6,333 nucleotides of DNA from Candidatus Ratteibacteria bacterium (GCA_028697565.1 JAQVEU010000047.1:1-6333); one strand, 5' to 3'; numbered from the stretch's first letter, positions 1 through 5,992 are shown. Numbers and translations: made by a program. Notes: generated by a model not told the origin, from the letters alone.

Positions 1-1
1 A

Positions 2-1579
2 AAAGAGGAAAGGAAAACAAGGGAAAGAAAGACAAGGAAACCTGCTGTGGTTGAGGAGGCAAAAGATAGACAGTCAGAGGTTAAACCCGAAGAAAAGGAA
101 AAGGTATCTTCCCCTATAAAGACACCATCCAGACCGATAAAGATAGGGGACTACAAACTTCCACCACTGGACCTTCTTAAAGCAGAGACACCAACCCAGC
201 AGGAGACAGAAGAAGACCTTGAGGGATATGCACAGGTAATAGAGGAGACACTTTTAGAGTTTGGAATAGAGGGAGAGGTTGTAGAAATCAGTCAGGGACC
301 AAGGGTTACAATGTATGAGGTGCAACTGGCTCCAGGCATTCCCATACAGAAGGTCCACAATATCCAGGACAACATTGCAATGAACCTGAAGACCACAAGC
401 ATAAGGGTTGTGGCACCGTTGCCCAATAAGTCAACCGTAGGGATTGAGGTTCCCAATAGGGAGATAACTATTGTCTCGCTAAGAGAGATATTTTCAAGCA
501 AGGACTTCCAGAAAAGTTCTTCAAAACTCACAATTGCCATAGGCAAGAATATTATGGGAAAGCCAGTGGTAACTGATATGAAGATTCTGCCCCACATACT
601 TATCGCAGGAGCAACTGGCTCCGGTAAGACCGTCTGTATAAACTCCCTTGTGACATCCATACTTTTCAAGGCAAGTCCAGATGAGGTAAAGTTTATAATG
701 ATAGACCCAAAGATGGTTGAACTTACCTGTTATAACGGACTTCCACACCTTCTGTGTCCTGTGGTTGTGGATATAAAAAACGCAGTAAATACACTGAAGT
801 GGTTGATAGGAGAGATGTCAAGAAGGTATAAACTCTTTTCTGACCACAGGGTTAAGAATATAGATGGATATAATAACCTCGTGGATGTGGAAAAAATTCC
901 TTATATTGTGGTAGTTATAGATGAACTTGCTGACCTTATGATGATAGCAAGAAATGAGATAGAAAACAGCATTATACGACTTGCCCAGTTGTCAAGGGCA
1001 GCAGGAATCCATCTTATACTCGCAACACAGAGACCTTCTGTAAATGTTATCACAGGTGTTATCAAGGCAAACCTTCCCTGTAGAATTTCATTTCAGGTTA
1101 CATCAAAGTTTGACTCACGAACAATACTTGACAGGATAGGGGCGGAGAAACTGCTTGGTAGGGGAGACCTTTTGTTTATACCACCTGGCAGTTCTTCTCT
1201 TATGCGGATACAGGGATGTTTTATAAGTGATGAGGAGATAGAGCGGGTATGTAGTTTTATCAAGGAGCAGAAGTCTCCTGACTATAAGATGGAGATTGTA
1301 GAAGGAAGTCAGGGTGAAGAAATATTTGGAGAAACTCCGTATGTCACTCTTTCAGGGGAGAGTGATGAGGAGTCACTGTATCAGGAAGCAAAAAGGATTG
1401 TTCTTACAACAAAGATTGCCTCAATATCAATGCTTCAGAGGCGGATGAAGGTGGGCTTTAATAAGGCAGCACGGTTTATTGAGAGAATGGAGGAGGAAGG
1501 AATTGTTGGTCCATACAGGGAAGGAAAGCCCAGAAGGGTGATTGTGCCGGGTGAAATGGATATGGACGATGAAGAATGA
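2..1579 (+). CDS. ftsK: DNA translocase FtsK/SpoIIIE, 5'-truncated by window edge
   Basis: ATP-driven, septum-localised double-stranded DNA pump that clears and segregates chromosome termini at division. The reading frame is open to the window edge, so the first in-frame GTG (47) is very unlikely to be the true start and the N-terminal membrane domain lies upstream. 525 residues are visible. Residues 1-50 are a charged Lys/Glu/Arg linker. The alpha/beta motor follows, with Walker A GATGSGKT (bases 608-631), Walker B VVVIDELADL (Asp at 920-922) and the family block ATQRPSVNVITGVIKANLP. A winged-helix gamma domain lies at about 1373-1550 (ASISMLQRRMKVGFNKAARFIERM...GIVGP), the part that reads polar DNA motifs and, in some species, activates XerCD. 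The protein ends in an acidic tail. Its TGA overlaps the next gene's ATG. Family assignment is near certain; FtsK versus SpoIIIE naming is a convention. Confidence 0.97.
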   Translation, partial: KEERKTRERKTRKPAVVEEAKDRQSEVKPEEKEKVSSPIKTPSRPIKIGDYKLPPLDLLKAETPTQQETEEDLEGYAQVIEETLLEFGIEGEVVEISQGPRVTMYEVQLAPGIPIQKVHNIQDNIAMNLKTTSIRVVAPLPNKSTVGIEVPNREITIVSLREIFSSKDFQKSSSKLTIAIGKNIMGKPVVTDMKILPHILIAGATGSGKTVCINSLVTSILFKASPDEVKFIMIDPKMVELTCYNGLPHLLCPVVVDIKNAVNTLKWLIGEMSRRYKLFSDHRVKNIDGYNNLVDVEKIPYIVVVIDELADLMMIARNEIENSIIRLAQLSRAAGIHLILATQRPSVNVITGVIKANLPCRISFQVTSKFDSRTILDRIGAEKLLGRGDLLFIPPGSSSLMRIQGCFISDEEIERVCSFIKEQKSPDYKMEIVEGSQGEEIFGETPYVTLSGESDEESLYQEAKRIVLTTKIASISMLQRRMKVGFNKAARFIERMEEEGIVGPYREGKPRRVIVPGEMDMDDEE

Positions 1580-1965
1580 ATCAGATACATAAGTGCCTGA
1601 AAGAAACAAGGGAAGAGAAGGGAATTACAACAGAAAAGGTCTTTTATGAGGCACATATCTCTCCAAAATTTATACGAATGATAGAGGATGGGGAGTGGGA
1701 AAAATTTCCAAGTAAGGTGCAGATGAAGGGGTTTTTGAGGATATATGGTGAATATCTTGGCATACCCTCATCAGTGATTGAGGAAGGAATAAAAGAGATA
1801 GAACAGCAAACAGAGAGGAAACAAGAGGAAGATGCAAAGAATAAGAAGAATCTGCATAAGAAAAAGACACAGACAGTTGTTGACAGGTCAATATATATCC
1901 TTTTACTCCTTCTTATATTTTTTGTTTTGCTCTACTTTTGGATACTCTACTTACTACCAGAATGA
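1576..1965 (+). CDS. short RodZ-like HTH protein with a single membrane anchor
   Basis: A 129-residue protein. Residues 4-75 match the RodZ-type Xre/HTH_25 fold (LKETREEKGITTEKV, then FIRMIEDGEWEKFPS and the hallmark KGFLRIYGEYLGI). A highly charged Lys/Glu/Gln stretch (76-104) follows, then one hydrophobic segment (about 105-127) ending two residues before the stop. In RodZ the cytoplasmic HTH binds MreB, and the protein spans the membrane to support rod-shaped wall growth. Here the extracytoplasmic domain (DUF4115 type) is absent, so the protein would be cytoplasmic HTH plus anchor only. The start ATG overlaps the ftsK stop (ATGA at 1576-1579), and the stop overlaps the rimO ATG (1962-1965). 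No good Shine-Dalgarno is visible, consistent with translational coupling. A RodZ-like cytoskeletal role is inferred from the fold and neighbours; a membrane-bound regulator is the alternative. Confidence 0.85.
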   Translation: MNQIHKCLKETREEKGITTEKVFYEAHISPKFIRMIEDGEWEKFPSKVQMKGFLRIYGEYLGIPSSVIEEGIKEIEQQTERKQEEDAKNKKNLHKKKTQTVVDRSIYILLLLLIFFVLLYFWILYLLPE

Positions 1966-3257
1966 GACAAAGAACAGCATACCTTATAACACTTGGCTGT
2001 CCAAAAAACCTTGTTGATTCCGAGAGTATCTTAGGACTTTTAGGAGAGGACGGCTACCTACTTACTGCCAGTCCGGATGATGCAGATGTCCTTATAGTCA
2101 ATACCTGTGGCTTTATAAAGGCAGCGGTAGATGAGTCCATAGGGGTGATTAGAAAACTATGCAGGATGAAGAGGAAAGGACAGAAGATTGTGGTCTATGG
2201 CTGCCTTGTTAACAGATATGGAAAGGAATTTCCGGGCATTAAAGGGGTGGATATGTGGGTTGAGGGCGTTAGCCCTATGTCTCTGGTAGAAGCAGTAAAA
2301 AAAAGGACTAAAAAAAAGTTTATTACCTGTAATTACGTCGGTATTGAGAGTTATCCGCGGCTTATATCCACATATCCATATGCCTATATAAAAATATCTG
2401 ATGGGTGTGATAACCTGTGCAGTTATTGTCTCATACCCAAAATAAGAGGACAGTTAAGAAGCAGGAGTATAGAGGATATTGTAAAAGAGGCAGAGGCCCT
2501 TGAAGGGATGGGGATAAAAGAGTTGATACTTGTGGCTCAAGACACAGGAAACTATGGAAAGGACATATCAGGTGGAAAGTGTCTGTTAGATAAACTTCTT
2601 GTAAAACTCTGTAGACCTTACTTCCACTGGATACGGATTATGTATATACATCCGGCACACCTGACAGAAGATGTCCTTGAAGTGATATCAAAAAACAAAA
2701 ATGTATGTAGATACCTTGACATACCACTACAGCATATACATCCTGATATTCTTGAGGGTATGAACAGACCAGTAGTGGACTATGATAAACTTATTGACTG
2801 GATAAGAAAGGAAGTGCCAGATATTAAACTCAGGACAACATTTATGGTGGGCTTCCCGGGAGAGAAGGAAAACCACTTCAGGATGCTTACGGACTTTATC
2901 AAAGAAAAAGAGTTTGACCGTCTGGGTGTCTTTCGGTATTCAAGAGAAGAGGGAAGTGCTGCCTGTTATCTCAAGGGACAGGTAGATGAGGAAACAAAAG
3001 AAGAAAGAGAAAGAAATATTATGGAACTCCAAAGAAAGATATCCCACAAAAAACTTCAGAAGATGGTGGGTAAAACATTGGATGTGCTTATTGAAGGAAA
3101 AGAAGGGGACATCTATACAGGCAGAACAGAGTTTGATGCACCTGAGATAGATGGGACTGTCTATGTAAAGACAAAAAGTTCTCTCAATCCCGGTGATATC
3201 TGTAGTATCTATATCACATCTGCTGATGACTATGACCTGTATGGTAGTAAACCCTAA
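1962..3257 (+). CDS. rimO: ribosomal protein uS12 (Asp) methylthiotransferase RimO
   Basis: Radical-SAM enzyme with two [4Fe-4S] clusters that adds a methylthio group to the beta carbon of the conserved aspartate of ribosomal protein uS12. It has 431 residues, normal for the family. The N-terminal MTTase domain begins LITLGCPKNLVDSES; LGCPKN marks RimO rather than MiaB. Cluster cysteines are C13, C49 (VNTCGFI) and C81 (YGCLVN). The radical SAM motif is C149-x3-C153-x2-C156 (GCDNLCSYC), and YLDIPLQHIHPDIL is a further signature. The C-terminal TRAM domain (about 365-431) ends in DDYDLYG. An upstream in-frame TTG (1938) would add eight residues, but I prefer ATG 1962 because it overlaps the previous stop as ATGA and places LGCPKN at the usual distance from the N terminus. 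It is the last gene of the ftsK run and converges on the permease. Confidence 0.95.
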   Translation: MRQRTAYLITLGCPKNLVDSESILGLLGEDGYLLTASPDDADVLIVNTCGFIKAAVDESIGVIRKLCRMKRKGQKIVVYGCLVNRYGKEFPGIKGVDMWVEGVSPMSLVEAVKKRTKKKFITCNYVGIESYPRLISTYPYAYIKISDGCDNLCSYCLIPKIRGQLRSRSIEDIVKEAEALEGMGIKELILVAQDTGNYGKDISGGKCLLDKLLVKLCRPYFHWIRIMYIHPAHLTEDVLEVISKNKNVCRYLDIPLQHIHPDILEGMNRPVVDYDKLIDWIRKEVPDIKLRTTFMVGFPGEKENHFRMLTDFIKEKEFDRLGVFRYSREEGSAACYLKGQVDEETKEERERNIMELQRKISHKKLQKMVGKTLDVLIEGKEGDIYTGRTEFDAPEIDGTVYVKTKSSLNPGDICSIYITSADDYDLYGSKP

Positions 3258-3283
3258 ACTCAAAACTAAGGATATTTTTTCTC

Positions 3284-3330
3284 GCTACTTACTACTCTCT
3301 ACTTTTTTCTACTCTGTGTCTTGTTTATAC
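3284..3330. repeat. CTACT-rich low-complexity intergenic sequence
   Basis: The 76-base gap between the convergent rimO and permease genes is built largely from repeated pyrimidine-rich words such as CTACTTACTACT, CTCTACTTTTTTCTACT and CTTGCTACC. The 11-mer CTACTTACTAC at 3285-3295 recurs at 1947-1957 inside the end of the RodZ-like gene, and a shorter relative occurs at 4555-4565. No stable GC-rich hairpin is present, so there is no convincing intrinsic terminator for either gene, although T-runs occur at 3275-3280 and 3303-3308. This may be a degenerate dispersed repeat or simply biased spacer. Confidence 0.35.
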
Positions 3331-3333
3331 TTG

Positions 3334-4284
3334 CTACCTTAGAAGGAAGGATAGCCATAAGGGGATGGTGAGAAGTGAAAAGAGGTGGGTGGTAAGAACA
3401 CTGGCCGCCGCAAATTCTGTATCGGAGTGATAGACCTCACTCAGCACTACACTGGCTATAGCAGAAGGCATCACAGCAACAATACAGAGGATATTTCTTG
3501 CCTCACAGGGGAATGGGAGGATATAAAGTATTGCAGCAGATATGGCGGGGATAAGTAAAAGCCGCAGGGATACAACATATCCCTGAAGTTTTGTAAAAAG
3601 GTCGTGTGGATTAAGGTCTGCCATCCTGCTTCCTGCAATAAACATAGCAATAGGAACGGTTCCTTTTCCGAAGATATCCATTACAGAGAAGAAAGATGTC
3701 CCTATATCTTTTATAATCCCGGAATAGTAGTAGGGGCAACTATCTTTTATTGCTATCACTATTACAGAGAGGACAATAGATACCATAGGAGCACTCAGTA
3801 GATTTTTTACACTGTCCTTACGGAATCTATTACCTGTGATGGCAAATACCCCTATCGTCCATACGGATAGTTCCGAGCCAAGTGTAGAGAATATAAGTTG
3901 TGCCACCCCTGTATTTCCATATAGCATAAGAACAATAGGAAGTGGAAGAAAGGAATAGTTATTGATGGCACACTGAAAGAGAAACTGTCCCTTTTCCCTC
4001 TCATCCGTAAAGGCAATAAAACGGGAAAATATATTTCCTATGATATAGCCAGAACTCATTATGATAAGTGTACCAAGAGGTAATACCCAGTTTTCTGCCA
4101 GTCCTTTAAGAGAAAAATTGCTCACAAGGGATGTAAAGATAAGGGCAGGATAGAAAAAGTTTGTGTTAATGCGGGACATCTGGCTTGCTGTCTCCTTTGT
4201 AAGCATATTCAATCTTTTTGCCAGAGTTCCTGCTGCTATCATCCCAAATATCGCAAGTATTCGTATAAAAAGTTTTATAAACAT
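3334..4284 (-). CDS. AEC-family (auxin efflux carrier type) membrane permease
   Basis: Integral membrane transporter of the AEC family (PF03547, BART superfamily). Bacterial members export or import small organic acids such as malate or malonate; the substrate here cannot be read from sequence. With the ATG at 4284 the protein has 316 residues and about ten hydrophobic segments in the usual two halves around a central polar loop (near GNRFRKDSVKN). Family-typical blocks are INTNFFYPALIFTSL, INNYSFLPLPIVLMLYGN, GKGTVPIAMFIAGSRMADL and MPSAIASVVLSEVYHSD near the C terminus. A TTG six codons upstream (4302) is an alternative start giving 322 residues. Neither has a good Shine-Dalgarno, and the extra codons lie in low-complexity AT-rich DNA, so I prefer 4284. 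It is the only minus-strand gene, convergent with rimO and divergent from the receiver gene, hence a separate transcription unit. Confidence 0.88.
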   Translation of the reverse strand: MFIKLFIRILAIFGMIAAGTLAKRLNMLTKETASQMSRINTNFFYPALIFTSLVSNFSLKGLAENWVLPLGTLIIMSSGYIIGNIFSRFIAFTDEREKGQFLFQCAINNYSFLPLPIVLMLYGNTGVAQLIFSTLGSELSVWTIGVFAITGNRFRKDSVKNLLSAPMVSIVLSVIVIAIKDSCPYYYSGIIKDIGTSFFSVMDIFGKGTVPIAMFIAGSRMADLNPHDLFTKLQGYVVSLRLLLIPAISAAILYILPFPCEARNILCIVAVMPSAIASVVLSEVYHSDTEFAAASVLTTHLFSLLTIPLWLSFLLR

Positions 4285-4338
4285 AGTAAACTTAAAATTC
4301 AAAACTCAAAATTTTCTCCCTCACTAAATCTCCTCTAA

Positions 4339-4358
4339 CTCCCCCTTATCAGGGGGAG
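4339..4358. repeat. palindrome type 1, copy 1 (CTCCCCCT/AGGGGGAG hairpin)
   Basis: A perfect 8-bp stem (4339-4346 with 4351-4358) with a four-base loop TATC. It is the first element of the composite array and is followed eight bases later by the longer type 2 palindrome. A related but diverged hairpin sits at the same place ahead of the second type 2 copy. It is not followed by a T-run on the plus strand, so it is a poor rho-independent terminator. Confidence 0.7.
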
Positions 4359-4365
4359 AACCTTT

Positions 4366-4407
4366 CCCCTCTCCCTTTGAGGGGAGAGGGGCATAGGGTG
4401 AGGGTGA
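4366..4407. repeat. REP-like palindromic repeat type 2, copy A
   Basis: Bases 4367-4407 are identical over 41 bp to 4472-4512. The element consists of a stem CCCCTCTCCC/GGGAGAGGGG (4366-4375 with 4382-4391, loop TTTGAG) followed by a single-stranded tail CATAGGGTGAGGGTGA. Elements with this shape and composition occur as extragenic palindromic repeats in many bacterial genomes. When translated they give false proteins containing PSPYAPLPSKGEG, as happens here on the minus strand. No transposase is in the window; mobilisation in trans is possible but not shown. Confidence 0.85.
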
Positions 4408-4439
4408 AAACTTTTCCCTTACTTTCCACCCCCACCAAA

Positions 4440-4461
4440 CCTCCCCCCTGCTATGGGGAGG
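4440..4461. repeat. palindrome type 1, copy 2 (diverged, CCTCCCC/GGGGAGG)
   Basis: A 7-bp perfect stem (4440-4446 with 4455-4461) with an eight-base loop CCTGCTAT. It occupies the same position relative to type 2 copy B as the first type 1 hairpin does to copy A. The sequence differs but the layout (AAnCTCCCCC...GGGGAG-GAA) is shared, so the array reads as two tandem composite units of about 105 bp whose second half is conserved exactly and whose first half has diverged. Confidence 0.6.
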
Positions 4462-4470
4462 AAGAGAGAT

Positions 4471-4512
4471 TCCCTCTCCCTTTGAGGGGAGAGGGGCATA
4501 GGGTGAGGGTGA
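4471..4512. repeat. REP-like palindromic repeat type 2, copy B
   Basis: Second copy of the 41-bp identical block (4472-4512), 105 bp downstream of copy A and in the same orientation. The stem is CCCTCTCCC/GGGAGAGGG (4472-4480 with 4487-4495), extendable by a T-G pair, with loop TTTGAG and the same GGGTGAGGGTGA tail. Its right edge lies only about ten bases from the candidate -35 of the receiver gene, so it bounds that promoter. Confidence 0.85.
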
Positions 4513-4522
4513 GACGTAAGTA

Positions 4523-4551
4523 TTCACTGCACCATAATTTTATAATATAAC
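4523..4551 (+). promoter_or_regulatory. candidate sigma-70 promoter for the receiver-GTPase unit
   Basis: TTCACT (4523-4528, 4/6 to consensus), a 17-base spacer, then TATAAC (4546-4551, 5/6), in the only AT-rich part of the divergent gap. An overlapping TATAAT at 4541-4546 is a better -10 but has no usable -35 at 16-18 bases. Transcription would begin near 4558, giving a leader of about 40 bases. A second weak option, TTGTTT (4564-4569) with TAAAAT (4586-4591), would give an almost leaderless mRNA. Confidence 0.45.
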
Positions 4552-4598
4552 ATTTCTACTACTTGTTTTCCAGAAAAGTATAGGGTAAAATAATAACC

Positions 4599-4976
4599 AT
4601 GAAAGAGAAGATTAAAAAGATATTGGTGATAGAGGATGAGAGTGATAACCTGAAACTTCTATCTATGGCACTGAAGTCGGCTGGCTATATTGTCTTCGGA
4701 GCAACAAATGGAGAAGAGGGACTGGAGATATTTAAAGAAGAGAAGCCCGACCTTGTAATATTAGATGTGGTAATGCCTGTTATGGATGGATGGGAGGTTT
4801 TAAGAAGAATAAAGTCAGGACTGAGAAGCAGACGTGTTCCTGTGATAATGCTTACAGCAAAGAATGCTGACCAGGACAAACTGAAGGGCTATGACTTCGG
4901 TGCCGACTTTTATGTGACCAAACCATATAACATAAAAAAACTTCTTCCTGTCATAAGGGATATGTTAAGTAAGTGA
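4599..4976 (+). CDS. stand-alone response regulator receiver protein (CheY-like)
   Basis: A 125-residue protein made of a single receiver (REC) domain with no output domain. It carries the full phosphorylation set: acidic pair E12/D13 (VIEDE), phospho-acceptor D56 (VILDVVMPVMDGWE), switch T86 (MLTAK) and K108 (VTKPY). It should therefore accept phosphate from a histidine kinase and signal by protein contact. No kinase, CheA or output partner is in the window. Its closest neighbour is the TGS GTPase, starting 3 bases after its stop, so the two are probably co-transcribed. The Shine-Dalgarno is weak (AGGG at 4582-4585, far upstream). Partner and pathway are unknown; the REC assignment is secure. 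Confidence 0.93.
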   Translation: MKEKIKKILVIEDESDNLKLLSMALKSAGYIVFGATNGEEGLEIFKEEKPDLVILDVVMPVMDGWEVLRRIKSGLRSRRVPVIMLTAKNADQDKLKGYDFGADFYVTKPYNIKKLLPVIRDMLSK

Positions 4977-4979
4977 AAA

Positions 4980-5951
4980 ATGCCTGTAAATCTACCTCCT
5001 CAATACCATCAGAAAGAAGCAGAACTGAAGACAGCAAAGACACCTGAAGAGAAGATATCAATTCTTGAGGAACTGCTTGCCATAATGCCCAAGCATAAGT
5101 CATCCGAGAAACTTCAGGCACTTCTAAGAACAAAAATTGCCAAATACAGGAAAGAGATTGAAAAAAAACCGCAGATATCTAAAAAACAGACAATACCTAT
5201 TATTATAAAAGAGGGGGCAGGCCAGGTTGTCCTGTGTGGTCCGCCCAATGCAGGGAAATCAACACTTATTTCAGCCCTGACAAATGCAAGGCCAGAGATA
5301 GCAGAATATCCGTTTACAACAAAGGTTCCTTTGCCAGGGATGATGAACTATAAGGACATAAAGATACAACTGGTGGATACCCCATCACTTTCTTTTCAGT
5401 ATTCAGAAAACTGGCTTGGGGACATTTTAAGAAAGGCAGATGCACTTGTATTCCTTTTTGACCTTGCCGCTGATTCTGTAATTGAGGATATAGATGATGC
5501 ACTAAAAACACTGGAGCGGTTTCATATAAAAAATGAAGGAGAGTTTACCTTTAATAAAAAGGTCCTATGGGTCGGCAATAAGATAGATGTCCCGTCATCT
5601 AATGATATAAAAGAGATATTCAAGGAACTATATGGGGATAAGATAAAAGAAGGTTTTTGTGAAATATCCGCAAGGGAAGGGATAAACATTACATTGCTTC
5701 CGGAGAGGATCTTTAACCTTTTGAATATAATAAGGGTGTATACAAAGAGTCCAGGGAAGGTACCTGATACTGATAATCCTTATACCCTTAAAAGTGGCTC
5801 ACTTGTTATAGACCTTGCAGAACTTATCCACAAAGATATTGCTAAAAACTTTAAATATGCGCGGTTATGGAGAGATGGGGAGGACAAAATTGCTATTGCA
5901 GGTAGGGACTACCCACTAAAAGATGGGGATATTGTGGAACTACATATATAA
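4980..5951 (+). CDS. DRG/Obg-like GTPase with N-terminal helical and C-terminal TGS domains
   Basis: A 323-residue GTPase of the Obg-HflX/DRG superfamily; relatives act on ribosomes or translation factors, but this one's role is inferred only. Residues 1-63 form a charged helical region resembling the DRG N terminus (MPKHKSSEKLQALLRTKIAK). The G domain has G1 GPPNAGKS (87-94), switch I YPFTT (110-114), G3 DTPS (133-136), G4 NKID (200-203) and G5 SAR (230-232). The G3 glycine of DxxG is replaced by serine. A TGS domain follows (about 249-323), opened by the DRG-like IIRVYTKSPGK and ending DYPLKDGDIVELHI. Only about 64 residues separate G3 and G4, so the S5D2L insertion of eukaryotic and archaeal DRG proteins is missing. 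It starts 3 bases after the receiver gene, and its stop is directly followed by the rpsF promoter. Confidence 0.9.
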   Translation: MPVNLPPQYHQKEAELKTAKTPEEKISILEELLAIMPKHKSSEKLQALLRTKIAKYRKEIEKKPQISKKQTIPIIIKEGAGQVVLCGPPNAGKSTLISALTNARPEIAEYPFTTKVPLPGMMNYKDIKIQLVDTPSLSFQYSENWLGDILRKADALVFLFDLAADSVIEDIDDALKTLERFHIKNEGEFTFNKKVLWVGNKIDVPSSNDIKEIFKELYGDKIKEGFCEISAREGINITLLPERIFNLLNIIRVYTKSPGKVPDTDNPYTLKSGSLVIDLAELIHKDIAKNFKYARLWRDGEDKIAIAGRDYPLKDGDIVELHI

Positions 5952-5958
5952 CAGGCCG

Positions 5959-5986
5959 TTGACTTTTTTTAGAGAAGGGATATAAT
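5959..5986 (+). promoter_or_regulatory. near-consensus sigma-70 promoter for rpsF
   Basis: TTGACT (5959-5964, 5/6), a 16-base spacer, and a perfect TATAAT (5981-5986). It begins eight bases after the GTPase stop and is the strongest promoter match in the window, as expected for a ribosomal protein operon. Transcription should start near 5993. The spacer also contains GAGAAGGG (5972-5979). Confidence 0.75.
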
Positions 5987-5992
5987 AATAAG

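Noticed and set aside
292..748. Minus-strand ORFs of 125 and 75 residues inside ftsK
   Set aside because: Antisense shadows of a strongly conserved ftsK motor region; no independent coding evidence.
47..1579. ftsK starting at GTG 47
   Set aside because: The frame is open to the window edge and the protein would lack the membrane domain, so it is simply truncated by the window.
1938..3257. Longer rimO starting at TTG 1938
   Set aside because: It would overlap the RodZ-like gene by 28 bases and add residues not expected before LITLGCPKN. The ATG at 1962 forms a standard ATGA overlap.
3604..3801. Plus-strand 65-residue ORF inside the permease
   Set aside because: Shadow of the permease gene on the other strand, with no family resemblance and no ribosome binding site.
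4339..4391. Rho-independent terminators formed by the GC-rich hairpins
   Set aside because: None is followed by a clear T-run in the right orientation, and they lie upstream of divergent genes rather than after a stop codon.
4321..4512. CRISPR array
   Set aside because: Only two exact copies of the repeat, with palindromic extragenic character, no uniform spacers and no cas genes.
4324..4527. Minus-strand 67-residue ORF with two PSPYAPLPSKGEG blocks
   Set aside because: It is the translation of the palindromic repeat array. The repeated peptide comes from the 41-bp DNA repeat, and such false ORFs are common over REP-like elements.
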